Shown in pieces: positions 34,212-45,930 of a DNA stretch of 64,000 nucleotides. This DNA comes from Dryococelus australis (Eukaryota; Arthropoda; Insecta; Phasmatodea; Phasmatidae), in assembly GCA_029891345.1 (NCBI GenBank), contig CM057000.1, forward strand, positions 129,121,338 through 129,185,337, read 5' to 3'. The notes beneath the pieces were generated by a model. The model was not told where the DNA came from. It did no database searches and saw only the letters and a list, made by a program, of their open reading frames with translations. The translations under genes were made by a program, and so were the position numbers. Every line of letters starts with the position of its first letter. Position 1 is the stretch's first letter.

Positions 34212-34860
34212 TTAAGGGGGCCGCCTGGTTGAAATTTTGCACGTCCGAGGCCTAAACGCGTGGGAGCTGAAAAGGGGGGGGGGGGGCGACCGAGACATGT
34301 GCATTAACTTTCTCTCATCGCCTCTGCGCGCAAAGCACATAACTGGCGTGCAGTCTTGGCGCCGATAAGGCGCTTCTACGAGACTTTCAGCGGGGATCCT
34401 ACCATTCTAATAATAAAAATAAAGGTTTTACAAGCGCCCCTTTTCCCTTTTTCGATGCTTTGCACCGGAATGTTCGTGCCTAAAAATGACAGTGAAAATG
34501 GCTCACGCGGGTGTTTTCACAATCGCAAAAGCATTATTTAGAGAGAAACTGAGGAACTGAGAAACGTATACGGACGGGTGACGTTTCTTAGATGCTATTC
34601 GCAAGCAGACCTCACTCAGACACGTTGGACGGTTTTTTAATAACACGTTTTCTGCTGGAGTTCTGACACACAGTTCGGCGGCCCACCCAGGCGGCCTGCC
34701 ACCTTAAGGGCGCCGCCTACTTTGAGGTTTTTAGCGCGTCTGTGGAGGAGAGGCGCTGGAGTGATAAGGACTACACTAACGCGCGCGCACGATGTCACTC
34801 CGCTCCTACGCGCAAAGCGCTGAACTGGTACGCAGCGTTATCATCGCTTTGCGTGTACCT
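34212..34860. repeat. Two direct copies of a GC-rich repeat
   Basis: Copies start TTAAGGGGGCCGCCT at 34212 and TTAAGGGCGCCGCCT at 34704. Each contains a CATCGC/TCCGCTCCTACGCGCAAAG-type block (TCTGCGCGCAAAGCACATAA in the first, CTACGCGCAAAGCGC in the second) and ends near 34370 and 34860. The CTCCTACGCGCAA word also occurs in the GAGTGGGAT family, so the two may be related. The first copy holds a G12 run. The spacer 34371-34703 has nothing recognisable. Confidence 0.6.
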
Positions 34861-35124
34861 ATGTGACTTGAGGCGATGACCCTAACATTTTATCGGCGGA
34901 AGGCCTGTCGCAAAGTTAAGTGCAGGTTCCTATAATAGTTTCGCATGTTTCCAAGCAGTGAGATACAACAATGTACAGAAAAGGCATTTTTTAGCTATGT
35001 TGGAGGGCTCGGGAATAATATTTATAATGTGCATGACTTATCGAGAGTATTATACGTACCTCGAAGGGTTTTCGTATATTAGTATCATGGGGGCATGTTT
35101 AATGGTTCGGTAAAAAAAAAAAAA

Positions 35125-35950
35125 AAAAACTCACTACGCCATTTGACCTCTACACGGAACGACCGCCATCTTGTCCGCATGGTCGTAATGGACCGTATAG
35201 ACTCGACACTGGAGCACTGCAACGGATCTGGGTCTAAGGTCGACGCAGTCTGCTGCGGGTTGGGCTGGTGGCACGCATGCCATTGCGTCGGCTTCCATTG
35301 TCCAGAAACCACAAGAGCCTCGGACTGCAATGGACACCGTGAACGCCGTCGCTGGCAAGCTGAGTGACAAAATTTAGAGTTTCCGGACGATTCCGGCTTT
35401 AACCTGTTCTATAGTGATGGCCGCATACGTGTTAGACGCTGCCGTGGTGACCGCAATCTGGCAGCCTGCATTGTGGAGCGCCATAGCGGACAAACGCCAA
35501 GTGTGATGGTGTAAGGCGCCATTGGGTACACCATGCGATCTCGACTCCTATATATTGAGGGCAATCAGAACAGCGACCGCTACATCAGGGAGTTTTAGAG
35601 CCAGGGTTACAACTCCTCCTTCAGGAGACTACGCATGCCACATTTCAGCAGGACAGTGCCCAACCACATGTGGAAAATAAAGTGTAAGTTTTCTTCAATA
35701 AACGATGGGTAACGCTGTTTCCGTGGCCTGCGCGTGCGCCTGATATGTCGCCCATCGAACATACCTGGGATGTGGTTTGTCAGCGACTTGTTCGTCACCG
35801 ACCTCCAGCAACCACTGTTGGTGCTTGTGGACTCGCGTACAAACCGCGTGGAGGGTACATGCCCAGATCCTCTGATTCCACGCCACGACGTTATGGGGCT
35901 CCGATCGCAGCAAATTGGGGCTTCACAACATACTGAACTATCAAGAGCAG
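35125..35950 (+). pseudogene. Dead Tc1-type transposase (DD34D/E)
   Basis: Pieces of a Tc1 transposase appear in order across several frames. The N-terminal region is TSTRNDRHLVRMVVMDRI. Then DDSGFNLFYSDGRIRVRRC (about 35385-35440) holds the first catalytic Asp region, and IVERHSGQTPSVMV is followed by a stop. HFQQDSAQPHV (about 35640) holds the second Asp and MSPIEHTWDVV (about 35745) the third acidic residue as E. It ends with a decayed GGFTxY-like terminus (NWGFTTY). A working enzyme would cut and paste its own TIR element in the nucleus. At least three frame changes and stops make it inactive. No clear TIRs were found. Confidence 0.9.
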
Positions 35951-36067
35951 AGATCATGTACAGTCCTGTAATCCTAATAAATTCTGTATTGTCATGTACC
36001 TAATCTGTGGTATTAAGTTCATTCGAATCACATTTACCTTCTTTATGTTGCGTTTTTCACAAACGTT

Positions 36068-36420
36068 AGCGTGTTTTAACATTCTGTGCACTGAGTGACA
36101 TGCTCCCAGTAAAAGTTGATAACGATGGAGGGAAGTTCCATATCTTAACGTCGAATAAAAAATGTTGGTTAACCATTTGTGATAACTTAATTATTTAGCT
36201 TTTTGTTTTTTTAAAATGCATCTAAGCGTAAAAATTAGCAGGTTTGTAAAATACTTATTTTTCTAATAATTTCACAGCTTCACTTGACCGACGCACGAAT
36301 CAAGTGATAAGGCCCATGCCAGTGTTAACTTTGCATAAGGCGCGAGAATACACAACGTGCGTGCAAGTAAGTCATAAGCAGGGCTTTCGCAAGTGCTCAG
36401 TTTACCGCGAACAGCATATA
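36068..36420. mobile_element. Long GGTAAAGTGAGCAC MITE, left end lost
   Basis: TTTTAACATTCTGTGCACTG, GGTTAACCATTTGTGATAAC and the right end AAGTGCTCAGTTTACCGCGA..CATATA follow the same order as in the complete copies at 52437 and 54201. The left terminus is missing next to the Tc1 relic. Confidence 0.75.
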
Positions 36421-36734
36421 CACGTCAGTCGTGAGCCCTGCGCATAAATGCGGCCAGACTTCCGATGCGCGTGCCGGGTTCGTCTTTATTAGCGCTCCCG
36501 CGGTTCTGGGTCTCGAGACACGCAAAATATCTCCAGTCAGACGGCGACGCCTTAACCTCGCGAAAAAGTAGAACAGTTTTGCACAGGTTGTTTGAGAATT
36601 CAATGCATTAATTTTAAGAAATGGCATTACGCCACGCCAGGACTATATATATATATATATGTAGGAATGTGTGGGCGGAAACGTTTCCCTGCTGTACTAC
36701 ACGCGCCGAACGCACCGCGCCCATTTTAAACTTT
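36421..36734. other. Unassigned stretch with (TA)n
   Basis: A short (TA)n lies at about 36643-36660. GC-rich flanks hold no recognised gene. Confidence 0.4.
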
Positions 36735-36830
36735 GCGCGCGCGCGTCGCAGTGGTTAGTGTGCTTCCTTCTAACGTAGAGGTTCCGGGCTCGATTCTCGC
36801 CACGCCAATGGGAATTTTCAAAATCGTATT
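36735..36830 (+). mobile_element. tRNA-like SINE head
   Basis: GTCGCAGTGGTTAGTGTGC (A box) and GGTTCCGGGCTCGATTCTCG (B box) are spaced as in a tRNA, but no acceptor stem closes the fold. The body following it was not matched to the other SINEs here. Confidence 0.55.
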
Positions 36831-37244
36831 TCGATTGGGACATAGGCCTACCTGTTAGGACCGCATAAATTGTGTTCCGTGCAGTCCAGACTGGAATATA
36901 ATTTTAACACCGTAAAAATAAACGTGTACCAAGCAGACAAAGTACTTTGTAGAAGACGTCCGAATAACAGCTTCTGATTTTACAGGAAAATAGTTTGAAA
37001 ATTGCAACACGTATTATTGTAATTCTACAGAATATTCGTCGGTAGGTTACAGTAAATTGTTGTACAAATACTGAATAATATATATCCCGTACACTTTTCA
37101 AGCAATTTCTTGAAAAGTTTCAAAATACGAAAAAAAAAATTTCACTCTGCACATGCTGTCTAAAAACACGTTTCGTTCCCTTCTCCCACCGTTCCATTAT
37201 TTCTAACTCTCCCCCCCCCCCCCAGAACACCCATTTTTGAATCA
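36831..37244. other. Unassigned stretch
   Basis: It has a C14 run at about 37210-37223. No gene was recognised. Confidence 0.4.
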
Positions 37245-37612
37245 AACCTTTGAAAAATCACCCTATGTATGACGTGTTTGGTTATTTCCCAAATATGTCG
37301 TAAATCATAAGCGTCGTGTTGACATTAATGTCCATCATTTTACATGTATATAATATTTATAAATTATAGTATTTTATTTATAATTCATATGTATAAAACA
37401 GAGAAAACAGGTGAGTTGGTAATGCATAGTAAGAAATAGTTCATATTGGAATTATTATTCCACTGACCGCGCACGAATGCATCGTATAGTCCCTTTGGAG
37501 TAATTTTCCAAACTCTTAAGCTGTGTTTGCATGCATGTGGCGGAGGAATATCCTTCAAGTAGAACTTAAGGGTTTCATAAAATTTTGAAGTAACCGTGAA
37601 TGGAGTACACGC
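37245..37612 (-). mobile_element. Copy of the TTACTTCCAACTTT MITE family without the hAT insertion
   Basis: On the minus strand it begins CCATTCACGGTTACTTC and has GGATATTCCTCCGCC. On the plus strand, TTGAATCAAACCTTTGAAAA, GAGAAAACAGGTGAGTTGG and AGTAAGAAATAGTTC align with 59806-60028 and 60883-60910. It therefore supplies an empty-site version of the insertion at 60029-60882. Confidence 0.7.
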
Positions 37613-39022
37613 ACAATATTACTGCACATTTATTCCCAACGATTCCAGTTGATACCGGGACAGTTATTACGTTAAACGATTAACGTTTTATAGTGAACCA
37701 TGAAGTACTGTATTCTTCCGAAGCCAAGACATTGCGCCGCAGTAGGTATACAGCGTCACAGCTACACGTGCTAAACAAATTTAAGTCCATGTATGGTTTC
37801 GCTCTTGAGGAACGAAGGACGAGCGTCTTTTCAAGCTTCACTTCACACATCCCACTCAAATACAGCTTACATTTCCTGGAAATGTATTTCACATTACAAA
37901 TTCAAGGACATTGTAATGTAAATAATTACGTGTGTACCATCACGTTTTGTTATAAAAAAAACTTTTAAAAAAATAGAATTTCTTACAGATTACATTATAG
38001 TAAAATCTTGAAATTTTATAATAATCTGATGTTAATAAGTTCCGTAAATTAATGGTATTTTGAACGTAAGTACGGCGTTAATATTCAGAAACACCGTAAT
38101 AACGGTACACTGGATATGTCCAACAGTAAAAATACATAGGGTCGCTCCGTTCGGTAATAACATACCCAGAGTAACATGAGCGTATGTCACTCATGTTAGT
38201 GTAAGCATGTTATCGTCATACTTTGATCAAATTTTTTTTTAAATTACCCCAACTAAAATTCTCTTTTGTATTAACAAATATTATAATGCCACGACAATTT
38301 AATGTTGATATTATTTAAATATTGTTATTTTTGTTAAAAGTATGGTAAATTTTGCTTATTTTGTCCAAAAAAATTATAGTTTAATATGTACTGGTGAAAA
38401 ACAATTCATACTTTCTAATAAAAATATTTTATGTTGAGCGTTAAGCAGCGCAAACGTGTAATCCCCACCCCGCCCGGCCCGCTTTCACCGGAATAAATAA
38501 ATACGCATTAGGACGTAACTCATTTTCCCCCCGGACATCAAGTTTATCTGAGTAATACCTGACGAGTGAGGATTGAATATTTTCGATATTTTAAATTCTT
38601 ACACTTATGACTGTGTTTTAACTGCTTATTTATAGCTGAAATGGGATTTTAAATGTCATAATAATTATTTTAACATGTATTGAGATGTGAAGCCTACATC
38701 ACCTATGTAGTTGCGAATTCGCCAGGCCTCCGTCGTCACATGGGCCTCATTGTAAGTAGCCGTGTATTGCAATTATTTACAACAAAAAATGAATATTTTA
38801 ATGTTACTGTTTCTACAGGACAGGAACTTAAGTCGATATTTCGTTGCCAATTCATAGATTTCGTTAGTCGAAACAAAATGGTCGGTGAAGTGACAAAGTC
38901 GGCATAAATCGCTGTTAGGTGGCCTTATATTGACGATATTTATTCTTCTGTGAAACAGACTGTAGCGACAACGCTGAACATATTTCTGTATTAAAACTAT
39001 AATCGCCGCTTAACAGAACACG
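37613..39022. other. Unassigned AT-rich stretch
   Basis: Small frames (for example 37693-37968 and 38680-38907) have no domain. GC-rich patch at 38450-38490. Confidence 0.4.
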
Positions 39023-39124
39023 TATAGGCTGTTCCCGGTCAAGTGAACACTTATAGCTATTTATTGACTATTATTCCAAATGAGAGGCGTATCAAAAGTG
39101 CTCACTTTACCGTGAATAGCCTAA
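39023..39124. mobile_element. Minimal GGTAAAGTGAGCAC MITE (~102 bp)
   Basis: The left end is TATAGGCTGTTCCCGGTCAA and the right end is GCTCACTTTACCGTGAATAG..CTA, with only about 50 bp between. It is almost a bare hairpin. Confidence 0.88.
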
Positions 39125-39151
39125 ACAAAGCTTGTTTATGCTATTTTCTAA

Positions 39152-39366
39152 ATGCTATTCACGGTAAAGTGAGCAATTTTTTAAGGCCCTTCCAATAGGC
39201 ATTAACGACTATTAAATATACTTTATGGCAACTTCAGAAGTTTACTTTTGGGAGTGGTGGAATGTATACACTATGTTTGTTGGCCGCATTGGAAAGATAG
39301 AAATTGGCTGAAAGTAAAAATTTAGCAGGCCTTAAAAAGTGCTTACTTGACCGTGAATAGATTATA
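39152..39366. mobile_element. Short GGTAAAGTGAGCAC MITE
   Basis: The left end is GCTATTCACGGTAAAGTGAG and the right end is GTGCTTACTTGACCGTGAAT..TTATA. It lies 27 bp from the preceding copy. The interior resembles the copy at 31856 inverted (ACTATGTTTGTTGGCCGCAT). Confidence 0.88.
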
Positions 39367-39584
39367 TCGCCGTTGCAATGCTTCCTTACGCCTTACGGCC
39401 GGAACTGACCTTGAAGCTTTTAAAGTGCTTTACTAGGGAAGCGCCTTAACGTCTGCACCATTAGTTGACAACACGACGTGTGCTTTTCCTCCTGCGAAAG
39501 AAATACTTGAAATTACAACACGTAAAAACTTTACACGGTGATTTTTAACCCAACTATTTAGGTAAATTAAAAAGGCGTTGAAGT

Positions 39585-39587
<3 letters not shown>

Positions 39588-39618
<31 letters not shown>
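39588..39618. repeat. (TA)n microsatellite
   Basis: About 30 bases of alternating TA. Confidence 0.95.
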
Positions 39619-39619
<1 letters not shown>

Positions 39620-40814
39620 TGCGGGAGTTAATACGACGTGTCGCGTCTGTCGGGCGAGTGATGGCAGAAGAGCCGCTGTTGGTATATAATTCCATTGCAG
39701 TACGCGATCGCGAATATTGGGCGGACAAAGTGATAAGGTTTCCAGCATGGGCGACACTCGCGACAATTCTTTACAGATAACACGTGTGTGTGTGCTGCAA
39801 CTGCGTTTAAGAGTTTGAAACAGTTATACCAAGTGATCGGGTGTTTCTCTGGGACTGAATATTCGCCAGAGCCCCAATGAATTTCTTAAGGTGCTGAATC
39901 CCATTCAGAAAGAAAAAAAATAAGACCTAATAAAATGACACATGCGGGAAAAGTACCAGAAGAATAAATACTACAGTCACAGTGCGCATACACAGTTGCT
40001 TAAAATGTTCGTTATCTTCAAGTTTGCGCGAAATTGGGCGATCGAATAAGCGAAACATGTGTGCTCGAGTTTCCTCTTCTCGTTCGAGTGGGCGCTAGTT
40101 TTCTCTCTTCCTTCTGACGTTTTCCTTTAATCACCGTAACCAAAACCGCGTCATTAACGAGATAAGAAACAACTCACTGTCTCAAGGGTGGGTCCAGGTG
40201 TCAAGTCTTGAGTTTGGAATGGCGTGGGAGACGGGGGGTTGGGGGGGGGTGGCACCTTGCAGGGAATAAATAAAATCTCCAAAAAGTTTAAATTTTTTTG
40301 TTTAGACTCCATTTCCACACGTAAACACTATCTTTATACAAATGGATTATTTAATGTGAATAATTTATAAGGCTTGGGTTCACCCCTTTCGCAGAAATTC
40401 TTTGTTTTTGAGTCATAATTTCAGTTTGAGTGATATTATTGGAAATGTTTGATAACACTTTTTTTTTTACTAGTTGTTTAATACGTTTTTGTCTAATTTT
40501 GACGGTGTATTCTTGCCTGCTGCAAAAAAAAAAAAAGGCGAGAACTTATTGATAAAATATACTTTAATATGTTCGACATTTTACACACAGATAACTTAGA
40601 TATGAAATTACGCACTGTAATATTAAACAACTCGTAAAATATAAATTTTCTATCATCTTACATTGTCGGTAATTATTATGAATCTGAAATTGTGACAGAC
40701 GCGAATTTCTGTAAAAGGGCTGAAGCCGAGCATTAACATACGTGTAACTTCCCTGTTCATTATTAAAATGCAAAGCGTATATATAGTTACGATCTCTCAA
40801 AAGTCAGTGGGCTA
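39619..40814. other. Unassigned stretch
   Basis: No gene was recognised. It has a G9 run near 40239 and A/T runs near 40460 and 40524. Confidence 0.4.
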
Positions 40815-41560
40815 AACCAGGTTCGTTAAGGGATGGAGGTCTTAATTAAATAAAAGAGTTAATAATGATTTCCTAACTTCACTTACGATAACTACAATAA
40901 AAATTCTCTCGAACCAAATTCTCACAATAAATTGATATCGCTTGCTGTTTTCAATTAATGAATTCAATCAATACAATTTACAATTACCTCGAAGAAATTA
41001 AGGTAATTAAATAATAAAAAATCGGTCCCGATAGACAGTGAATCAAAAAACCTAGTCAATTATTTTATAAATTATATTTCCATATTGACAGTTCCAATAT
41101 TTACAATATAGTCCGTATTACATGTTCATTCAGTCCCGCCTTAGTTTAGACCAGGTCCCGCCAGTCCGCAATGTTCTAGAATTCTCCGAGCGCCCTCCCG
41201 CACAGTAGCCTTCGCTCGTCGCATATCACGTCCTCTAGTCTCTTCACACCTTGTCCGCCGTCGTCTCGTAATCTCCCGTTGTCGTCCGTCCTCTTCACCG
41301 ATGTCCCTCGCCGCAATCTACTCCGCATGTATACCGCACTCAGCCAATAGGGGTCCACAGAAAGACTGCCGACAGTCCAGCTGTGTCTTGTATTTGTAGG
41401 GTAGTAGCATAAAAATCTCTCTAAATTCCGCGTTGCGCCGAGGGCCCTAGTTCCCAGAACATTCCTGCGCATCCTCAACGCTCGACAGCTTCTCCAGCAG
41501 GGGGGCGAGAGGGGCTGTGACACTAGGGAAGTCAGCTGTCAATCATTCGCCATGCGGGGA
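40815..41560 (-). repeat. Promoter-like repeat D (possible solo LTR), minus strand
   Basis: On the minus strand it begins near GAATGATTGACAGCTGAC, then GTCACAGCCCC and CTGCTGGAG as at 31615-31850. It ends TAAGACCTCCATCCCT.ACGAAC as in the TATA-repeat at 4600-5165. It thus links the two promoter-like repeats at their heads and tails. The frame at 41176-41523 (minus) lies inside it and shows no domain. Confidence 0.5.
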
Positions 41561-42033
41561 GAAGGAGAGCAGAGAACGGGTCTGCCTGGGGGAGGGGAGG
41601 ATCGAGGTAGGTCACCCCCAGTCAGGGTTACCAACCATAGTATAATTATGTAATTTGTGGTATAATTTCTGTATGTGGTAGTATGTAGTATACTAAACCA
41701 TTATACCGCGAGAAAAGTAGTTTTCAATGGGCACTTACAAATGAGCGGACAGAAGGGAAATTTAATTAATAGTAATATACCGTCGGAAGGGAACTAACGA
41801 AGCAAAACGGGAATCGGAGAAGTTTATATTTGTATTCTCTCTGTGGTCTTTTTCGATACGTTGTGGTATGTGTTCTCCCCCCCCCCCCCCACTCCCCCAG
41901 GGTTTACTTTGTTGATGAACTTTATTAAATTGTAAGCAATGTGAACAAAGCAAAAGTTTGTTTTTATTTAATAGTGCTGAGAAAAGTAAATTGTGATAGT
42001 CACTGAAAATAATTACATCGAAGGTAATCGCAC

Positions 42034-42035
<2 letters not shown>
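41561..42035. other. Unassigned stretch
   Basis: Tandem TATAATT/GTAGTATGTAGTATA words occur at 41638-41700 and a C run near 41877-41890. No gene. Confidence 0.4.

Positions 42036-42091
<56 letters not shown>
42036..42091. repeat. (TA)n microsatellite, longest in window
   Basis: About 55 bases of alternating AT. Confidence 0.97.
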
Positions 42092-42093
<2 letters not shown>

Positions 42094-42158
42094 ATTTTGA
42101 CCAGAGACCACACATTTGGGAATGGGCTATAAACGTTTATTTACAATTGACTGGACAG

Positions 42159-42392
42159 TACAGACTCTTCACGGTAAAATGAGCATTTTTAGAAACCTCC
42201 TCGTTTGAATAATAGTCAAATATATTTTATTGTAGCCTTATGTACTTTTGAATACGGTAAAATAATATGTACATTGCGTTTATTACTTACAAGGCAATAT
42301 TTATTTTAAAAAGTGGTGACAGGATACGAAATAGCTAATGGGAAAAAATAACTAGGGCCTCAAAAGTGCTCACTTTACCGTGAGCAGCCTAT
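42159..42392. mobile_element. Short GGTAAAGTGAGCAC MITE
   Basis: The left end is GACTCTTCACGGTAAAATGA and the right end is GTGCTCACTTTACCGTGAGC..CCTATA. The interior TATATTTTATTGTAGCCTTA, GGCAATATTTATTTTAAAAA and AACTAGGGCCTCAAAA matches the copies at 25651, 43584 and 55543. Confidence 0.92.
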
Positions 42393-43450
42393 AACAGTAT
42401 TCCGTGTGCATAGTTTATTAATCTGCGAGTTCTAGGGAATTTATTTGTGACTGGCGTGTGCCGGTCGTGTACATGCTCGACTTTTGATAAAACTTCATCC
42501 TTCAAGTACTAGTCAACATAGTGTAGCCAATCAGGGAAGAGCAGCATCTGTATTTGGCGCGAAAACGTGTTTACAACATGGATTTATGCTATAAAAGAAA
42601 TTGTATGTAGGTCATCAGTGAATTCGTGAATTTATAAGAATGATAGTTATTACTGTAGTGTTTTTGAATTGCAAGGGGATGTGAATATGGTAGTGAAAGA
42701 AAGTAAAAAAAAAGGTGGGAAACTAATTATTAACAACTGGTTATGCAGTCGTCTGCATCTCCTTGCAACAGACCGGGAATCCTTCAGTACGATTACACCC
42801 GCAGTAATTATATAATATGCCAATAACTGTATGTAAATAATCGTCCCTGCGTCAGTTTTTATTCCCACTACATAATCTGATTTTGTTTCCTAGCCACGAT
42901 TCCGACTTCAATCATAAATAAAAGTATGTACACTACAAACTAAAATGACGACTGAAGTGCCTTTCTAGACAATTTGTGTCGGTTCCAGACAAACAGTGAT
43001 ATTTCAACTTCTAAAATGTTTTATATTCTTATACTGTGATTAAATGTTGTTTGTTACTGTAATTGTTATATTTTCCCGTTTAATGGAAACAATTTTTATA
43101 ATAATCCTTAAAAGTAGCATAATTTTGGGAAATCTGTAGTAGAACTGCAAACTAGTTGGCAACACTGCCCCCCGAGTAACGGAAGCTCGCGGCCGGTTCG
43201 AGCTATAGCGCGTAAAAATACAATTTCCGGAGCAAGGTCAAGTACTTAGGACAGCGCTCCCCTACCACCCCCCGGGCCACCTTATGCACAGTTCCTCTCC
43301 CCCAGATTTGAACAGGGTTAAACAGTCGCTGCAGAAAATTTACACGCACAATCTGTAACGCGTTACATCTTGACTAATCAACAGATATTTAATCATCTGT
43401 AAAATAACAGCTGAAAACTGTAAAAGCATTTGACAGTTGAAACGTATAAG
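42393..43450. other. Unassigned stretch
   Basis: No gene was recognised. A GC-rich patch at about 43155-43290 shares GTTGGCAACACTGC-like wording with 6000 and 18800. Confidence 0.4.
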
Positions 43451-43535
43451 TCCGTGTTTACATACGTAATTGGCATCCAAAAGTAGAACTTTAGCCGGGC
43501 CTTAGGAAATTACGTAGCCGTGAATTGCCTATAGT
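43451..43535. mobile_element. Right-end fragment of the TTACTTCC MITE family
   Basis: AAAAGTAGAACTTTAGCCGG, CCTTAGGAAATTACGTAGCC and GTGAATTGCCTATAGTG resemble the inverted left end of the family. Confidence 0.5.
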
Positions 43536-43583
43536 GTAGCTGCTAAGAGAGAAAAAAAAAGGGGGGGTAGATTAACTGCGAGA

Positions 43584-43823
43584 ATAGGCTATTCGCAGTA
43601 AAGTGAGCATTTCTGAAAGTCCTCTCATTTGTAATAATAATCAATAAATATATTTTATTTTAGCCTTATACATTAACTTCCGAGTGTGGTGGAATATACG
43701 CGCCCTGTTTATTACTCACATGGCAATATTTATTGAAAAAAATAGCTTAAAAGGGGGAAAAAATGGATGAATAAAAAAGTAACTAGGGCCTTGAAAGTGC
43801 TCACTTTACCGTGAACATCCTGT
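43584..43823. mobile_element. Short GGTAAAGTGAGCAC MITE, uninterrupted reference copy
   Basis: The left end is ATAGGCTATTCGCAGTAAAG and the right end is GCTCACTTTACCGTGAACAT..TGTA. It is 240 bp and shows what the copy at 25651 looked like before its nested insertion. Confidence 0.92.
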
Positions 43824-44205
43824 AAGAGAAATTCCCTACCCTAAGTGCGCGGAGGGGCGGGGGCTGCCCCTGCGTCGCCATTCCCCGGGGAAGGAGCTCG
43901 CACCGAAGCAATCCCTGCCCGCCGGCCGCTGGCGTCCAGCCTCACATTGACATTGGCTGCGAGGTCGGTCACAGGCCACTCTGCTTGATTGCCGTCGCAC
44001 GGTGCCCCGACGATGGCCCGCTAATGGAGCTGACGGGCGGCAAACTGATGGAGCGTCCCTGCGTCCCTCAACCGCCCAGCACGACAAAAACTGCGCGCCA
44101 ATTCACCGAGTGAACAGCCGGGATTACGGCGACAACTGTAACATTTCGCGTAACACGTAACTATGGAACAAGTTCACCAGCGGCGCATCCTCGATAGGGG
44201 TTGCA
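43824..44205. other. GC- and CpG-rich island without recognised gene
   Basis: About 43840-44100 is much richer in G+C and CpG than its surroundings (CGCCGGCCGCTGGCGTCC, GGCCCGCTAATGGAGC). A minus-strand frame of 83 codons has no domain. It could be a promoter-type island or a GC-rich repeat; no TATA box or splice signals were found. Confidence 0.4.
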
Positions 44206-44600
44206 GTCGTCCCCCCCCCCCCACCACGAAATGACAATTTTTTAAACCCTATTATCAAAATGTCAATCATTATATTCATATATGTGTTACTACCCACATG
44301 ACACTTTTTACACCCTATATTAGAATGGCAATCATTAAATGTATTTATTTATTAACCACACATATGGTTACATCTAATACATCAAAACTTCGTTTTCTGA
44401 ATAAACGTAGAATAGGGGGGTGAATAGTCAAGTACATAGTTCCTAAAAATGTGAGCGAGTTTGCATAAATAGTTTCTATCCTCCTTTACTTTTATATCCT
44501 TCCACTGTGACTTTTGAACGATGTACTACCAGTGAATACTTATACTCATGAGCCTCCCCCCCCCCCCTAGATAAAATTTCCGGATACGCCCCTGGCGTTC
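44206..44600. repeat. C-tract-flanked segment, possible element end
   Basis: Poly-C runs lie at about 44211-44222 and 44559-44570. Read inverted, the right side is CAGGGGCGTATCCGG, which looks like a hAT-type terminus. The left side does not match it. Confidence 0.35.
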
Positions 44601-44949
44601 TCGTAAGCGTTACAGCCCTGATCAGCAGGGTTAGTAGAATTGTCTGCGTTTACGCAACGAACCCAGTTGCAAGAATACTGGTACACCATACTATTCCGTT
44701 CTGGACCGCAACCAATTTACAACGCCCCACTTCAAAAGTGATTTTATTTCGCGGTCCTGGGTGAACAGGAGCGTTTTCCCCCTTCGTATCTTCTCGCGCC
44801 ACCTTCTGCAGCCTCCATTCAAAAAGCTCCTTTGTGTAACCCACCCCCCCCCCCCCAACGGTATTCCATCATGCAGAACTACCGGTATATTTGACCACCT
44901 GGCCAACCATCACACCTGCAGTAAAACCCCGTCATAAAGCACTATGCCA
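44601..44949. other. Unassigned stretch
   Basis: A C run lies at about 44844-44857. Minus-strand frames at 44650-44906 have no recognised domain. Confidence 0.35.
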
Positions 44950-45670
44950 TTACCGACTGTCCGTCTGCCTTGCTCTTAAAGCCATATTGTAAAGATATCT
45001 TTCATTTAATTATTTTATCGAGATTTATATGAGGACCACAATTATAAATGTGTAGTCAAATTATTATAATTTTGAAAATATTGCACCGATTAGTCAAAAA
45101 TTTCGGAATAATGGGAGCTTAAATTTTCTATGCTTCTAACTAACGTTGCCAAATAAATCCTATGTGTGGTCTATATCACATCCAAAACATTAAGTATCAA
45201 GGATATATATCTCTCGGTTGTCGGGTACTGGAATCTTGAATCTAATTAAAAATAGTGTTTCAAGATGCCTGACGGGTGTATCTGAATTCGTGAGGGATGG
45301 AAGTCTTAATATTAATAAAAAGAACTAAATCTGATATATAATTTATTAATGCAGCTATTATTTACAGCATTAAATTATCTATTTTCACTATTACTCCATT
45401 TATCAGTGAACGGAATATTTAATGTATTTAACTTCTAATTAACATACTCCTAAACACGTCTGGTTATAGTCAATTAACACAAAATCATTATCACACGTCC
45501 AGTCTGTCTGTTGCCACAGTTTGTAATGCCTTTCACTCGCGCATCCAGTCCAATAGTCCAGTCTGCCAGTCGCACTCGTCACTGCTCGGATGCTCACAGT
45601 CGCAGATTTTCCTCCCACTGGTCACTTCTGGCGCTACTCGTAGCTCTTCTAACCGATCTATCGCTTACCG
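44950..45670 (-). repeat. TATA-repeat family, copy C, minus strand
   Basis: Read on the minus strand, GAGAAGTGACCAGTGGGAGG-like sequence is followed by AAGACTTCCATCCCTCACGA and, further on, CCTTGATACTTAATGTTTTG and TACAATATGGCTTTAAGAGC. These match the copy at 46862-48060 in the same order. The segment with the TATA box is absent. Confidence 0.6.
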
Positions 45671-45930
45671 TCGCACAATCGCCCAGACTCCCGACCCAAA
45701 ACTCTCGGCTCTGATATCCGTGACACATTTATACCTTTACGTGTCGTTTGTCTGCGCCGCTGACCTTGGCCCGGCCCGTGCGAGCGAGCGAGCGAACGGG
45801 CGGGTGGGCGGGCGGAAGAGAAGGAGACAGTATTCAGATGATTTATTGATGCGCGCGGTATCAGTTGCAACCGGAGACGCGGGGGCTTTTTCAAAAAGGA
45901 ATGCTGCTTACAAAGCGTGCCTGTTATGCC
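45671..45930. other. Unassigned stretch
   Basis: It has a GAGCGAGCGAGCGAACGGGC simple-repeat patch near 45782-45810. The remainder has no recognised feature. Confidence 0.35.

Noticed and set aside
35607-35957. Minus-strand 116-codon frame
   Set aside because: It is antisense to the Tc1 transposase relic, whose plus-strand motifs are unmistakable.
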